NCBI RefSeq assembly: GCF_000524195.1 | Contig: NW_020170438.1 | Coordinates: 124,001 to 188,000 of the forward strand | Direction: 5' to 3' | DNA length: 64,000 bases | Source of the DNA: Echinococcus granulosus | Taxonomy: Eukaryota; Platyhelminthes; Cestoda; Cyclophyllidea; Taeniidae | Shown here: positions 62,841 to 64,000 of the stretch, piece by piece | Layout: each line of letters starts with the position of its first letter | Numbering within the stretch: the stretch's first letter is position 1 | Program-made: the position numbers and the translations under genes | The notes under the pieces: generated by a model | Database searches by the model: none | What the model saw: only the letters and a program-made list of their open reading frames with translations | What the model was told of the DNA's origin: nothing

Positions 62841-64000
62841 CTAAAATAAGCATTCATTGTTAAGTTTACATGCCACTTTAGTTCGAATGTTAACTTTTTG
62901 CAAACCATTACTTATTTCAGCACTGGTACTAATTACTCGTTAATATTCAAAAAAATAACATTTAAACATAAAAAGAATGAGACGTCCAAGTAAAACCGAC
63001 ACTTGCGCAGATTCCGAAAGCGATACTACCGTGCCGATAGGGACAAATGCTAAAAATAGCTGACGTTCAGGTCGTATCTCAGTCTGGGAAACAAGGTTCG
63101 TGCATGCATGTGTGTAGAACAGGGTGTGCTAGCACAAGATTTGAAATCCTAACTGTCGGATTGGGGAAAATACTTCAAGTAATAGCAACACGGTGAGGTG
63201 ATCTAGACGTTTCATTGGTAGCTGGTCGTGCATCCCTCGGACACGATACCAATCCTGGTGGTTCCCCTTCTAAATCAGAGTATGTGTTCCTGAAACGTCT
63301 GATTTTACCTGATTGACACAAGATCATCAATTGCAGTGAAGTTACACCGGAGAGAGATTAGCTTCAAAACAGCATTCCACCTTTACAATCCCTGAAGAGC
63401 AAGGTTTTTCACCGGGTTAAAGAGGAGTTTTGGCAAGAAAAACCGAGACAATCTAGATCACGCTATTGTGCTTTGACGAATTCCCAATTCAACAACTCAC
63501 TCTGGAATCAAAACACAAATCACGGTAGTGAAGGTCTGGAAATTTTCGACCAGTATTTCAACGTCGATGATGAAGTGAGACTGTTCTGGAATGTTTCAGC
63601 CTTGCTGCCAGAGAAGATATCTGTTTGTAAGCTTAACAGCCGTGATAGGACCTGAATTTTTTTCACGAAGTGACATTGGCTCGAATTACGTGAAAGTCCG
63701 ATCTTCCTCAACTTGACCTTCATTGCAGCTCATGCTACCTATTCTACTGGTCCTCTATTCTGTGTCGAAGTTGATAATAACACTACTTCTAATCAAAAGT
63801 CTTTTAACTTCTTCGGGGATTGAATGTAATAACAAAACTCCCCCACTTGGTCACTAGAATTATTCTAAAGGCTACAGGTAGGAGATGGATAAAAGAAGGA
63901 ACCAAAAAATATAAAAGATGATTTGTCCCCTATTTTTGGCAAAAAAATTTGTTTTACAATTACTTTGATGATTTCACACAGAAAAACCAGTTTGAAAGTC
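62841..64000. other. Region upstream of the claudin-like gene
   Basis: Should contain the first exon (helix 1) and promoter of the minus-strand claudin-like gene. A hydrophobic minus-strand segment around 63,090-62,990 could be helix 1, but the donor that would give the right phase (GTCTCA) is weak. Short overlapping frames at 63473-63655 (plus) and 63520-63723 (minus) have no motif. Nothing else is supported. Confidence 0.35.

Overview
The window is eukaryotic nuclear DNA, most probably from a parasitic flatworm and perhaps a tapeworm. The evidence is intron-rich animal genes, a cluster of 35-47 nt introns at the 5' end of one gene followed by much longer introns, AT-rich non-coding DNA, splice acceptors placed like spliced-leader sites, a decayed Ty3/Gypsy element and short LTR-like repeats resembling the TRIM elements known from taeniid tapeworms. 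The species assignment is inference. There are no bacterial-type operons, no CRISPR array and no RNA gene that I could support.

Layout. Positions 1-14,150 hold no gene I can support: AT-rich DNA, a 100-N assembly gap (3029-3128), a CpG-rich stretch and two short LTR-like repeats (7557-7752 and 10214-10407). Next is a TMEM222-like membrane protein gene on the minus strand (14857-17995). Two more LTR-like repeats lie at 18876-19068 and 19422-19610. BET1, an ER-Golgi SNARE, is a single plus-strand exon (19940-20284). It is followed about 100 nt later by a five-exon gene for an unrecognised membrane-anchored protein (20387-23501), which looks like the second gene of a trans-spliced pair. A broken Gypsy retrotransposon with two 185-bp LTRs lies on the minus strand (24041-27432).

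EMC1, the large subunit of the ER membrane protein complex, runs from 28000 to 36098. I could build a complete 20-exon, 1023-residue model in which every junction keeps frame. An anoctamin (TMEM16 family) gene runs from 38774 to 57623 with at least 19 exons. It appears to have lost the acidic Ca2+ ligands of the family, and two of its introns carry a direct repeat of about 0.7 kb. A claudin/PMP22-like four-transmembrane gene lies on the minus strand (60966-62840 and beyond).

Several of these genes act in the early secretory and membrane system: BET1 in ER-Golgi fusion, EMC1 in membrane protein insertion, the anoctamin as a lipid scramblase or channel, and TMEM222 and the claudin-like protein as multi-pass membrane proteins. 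I see no evidence that they form one functional cluster. Exon models were built by eye from splice signals, reading phase and remembered family sequences. RNA-seq or protein alignment was not available.
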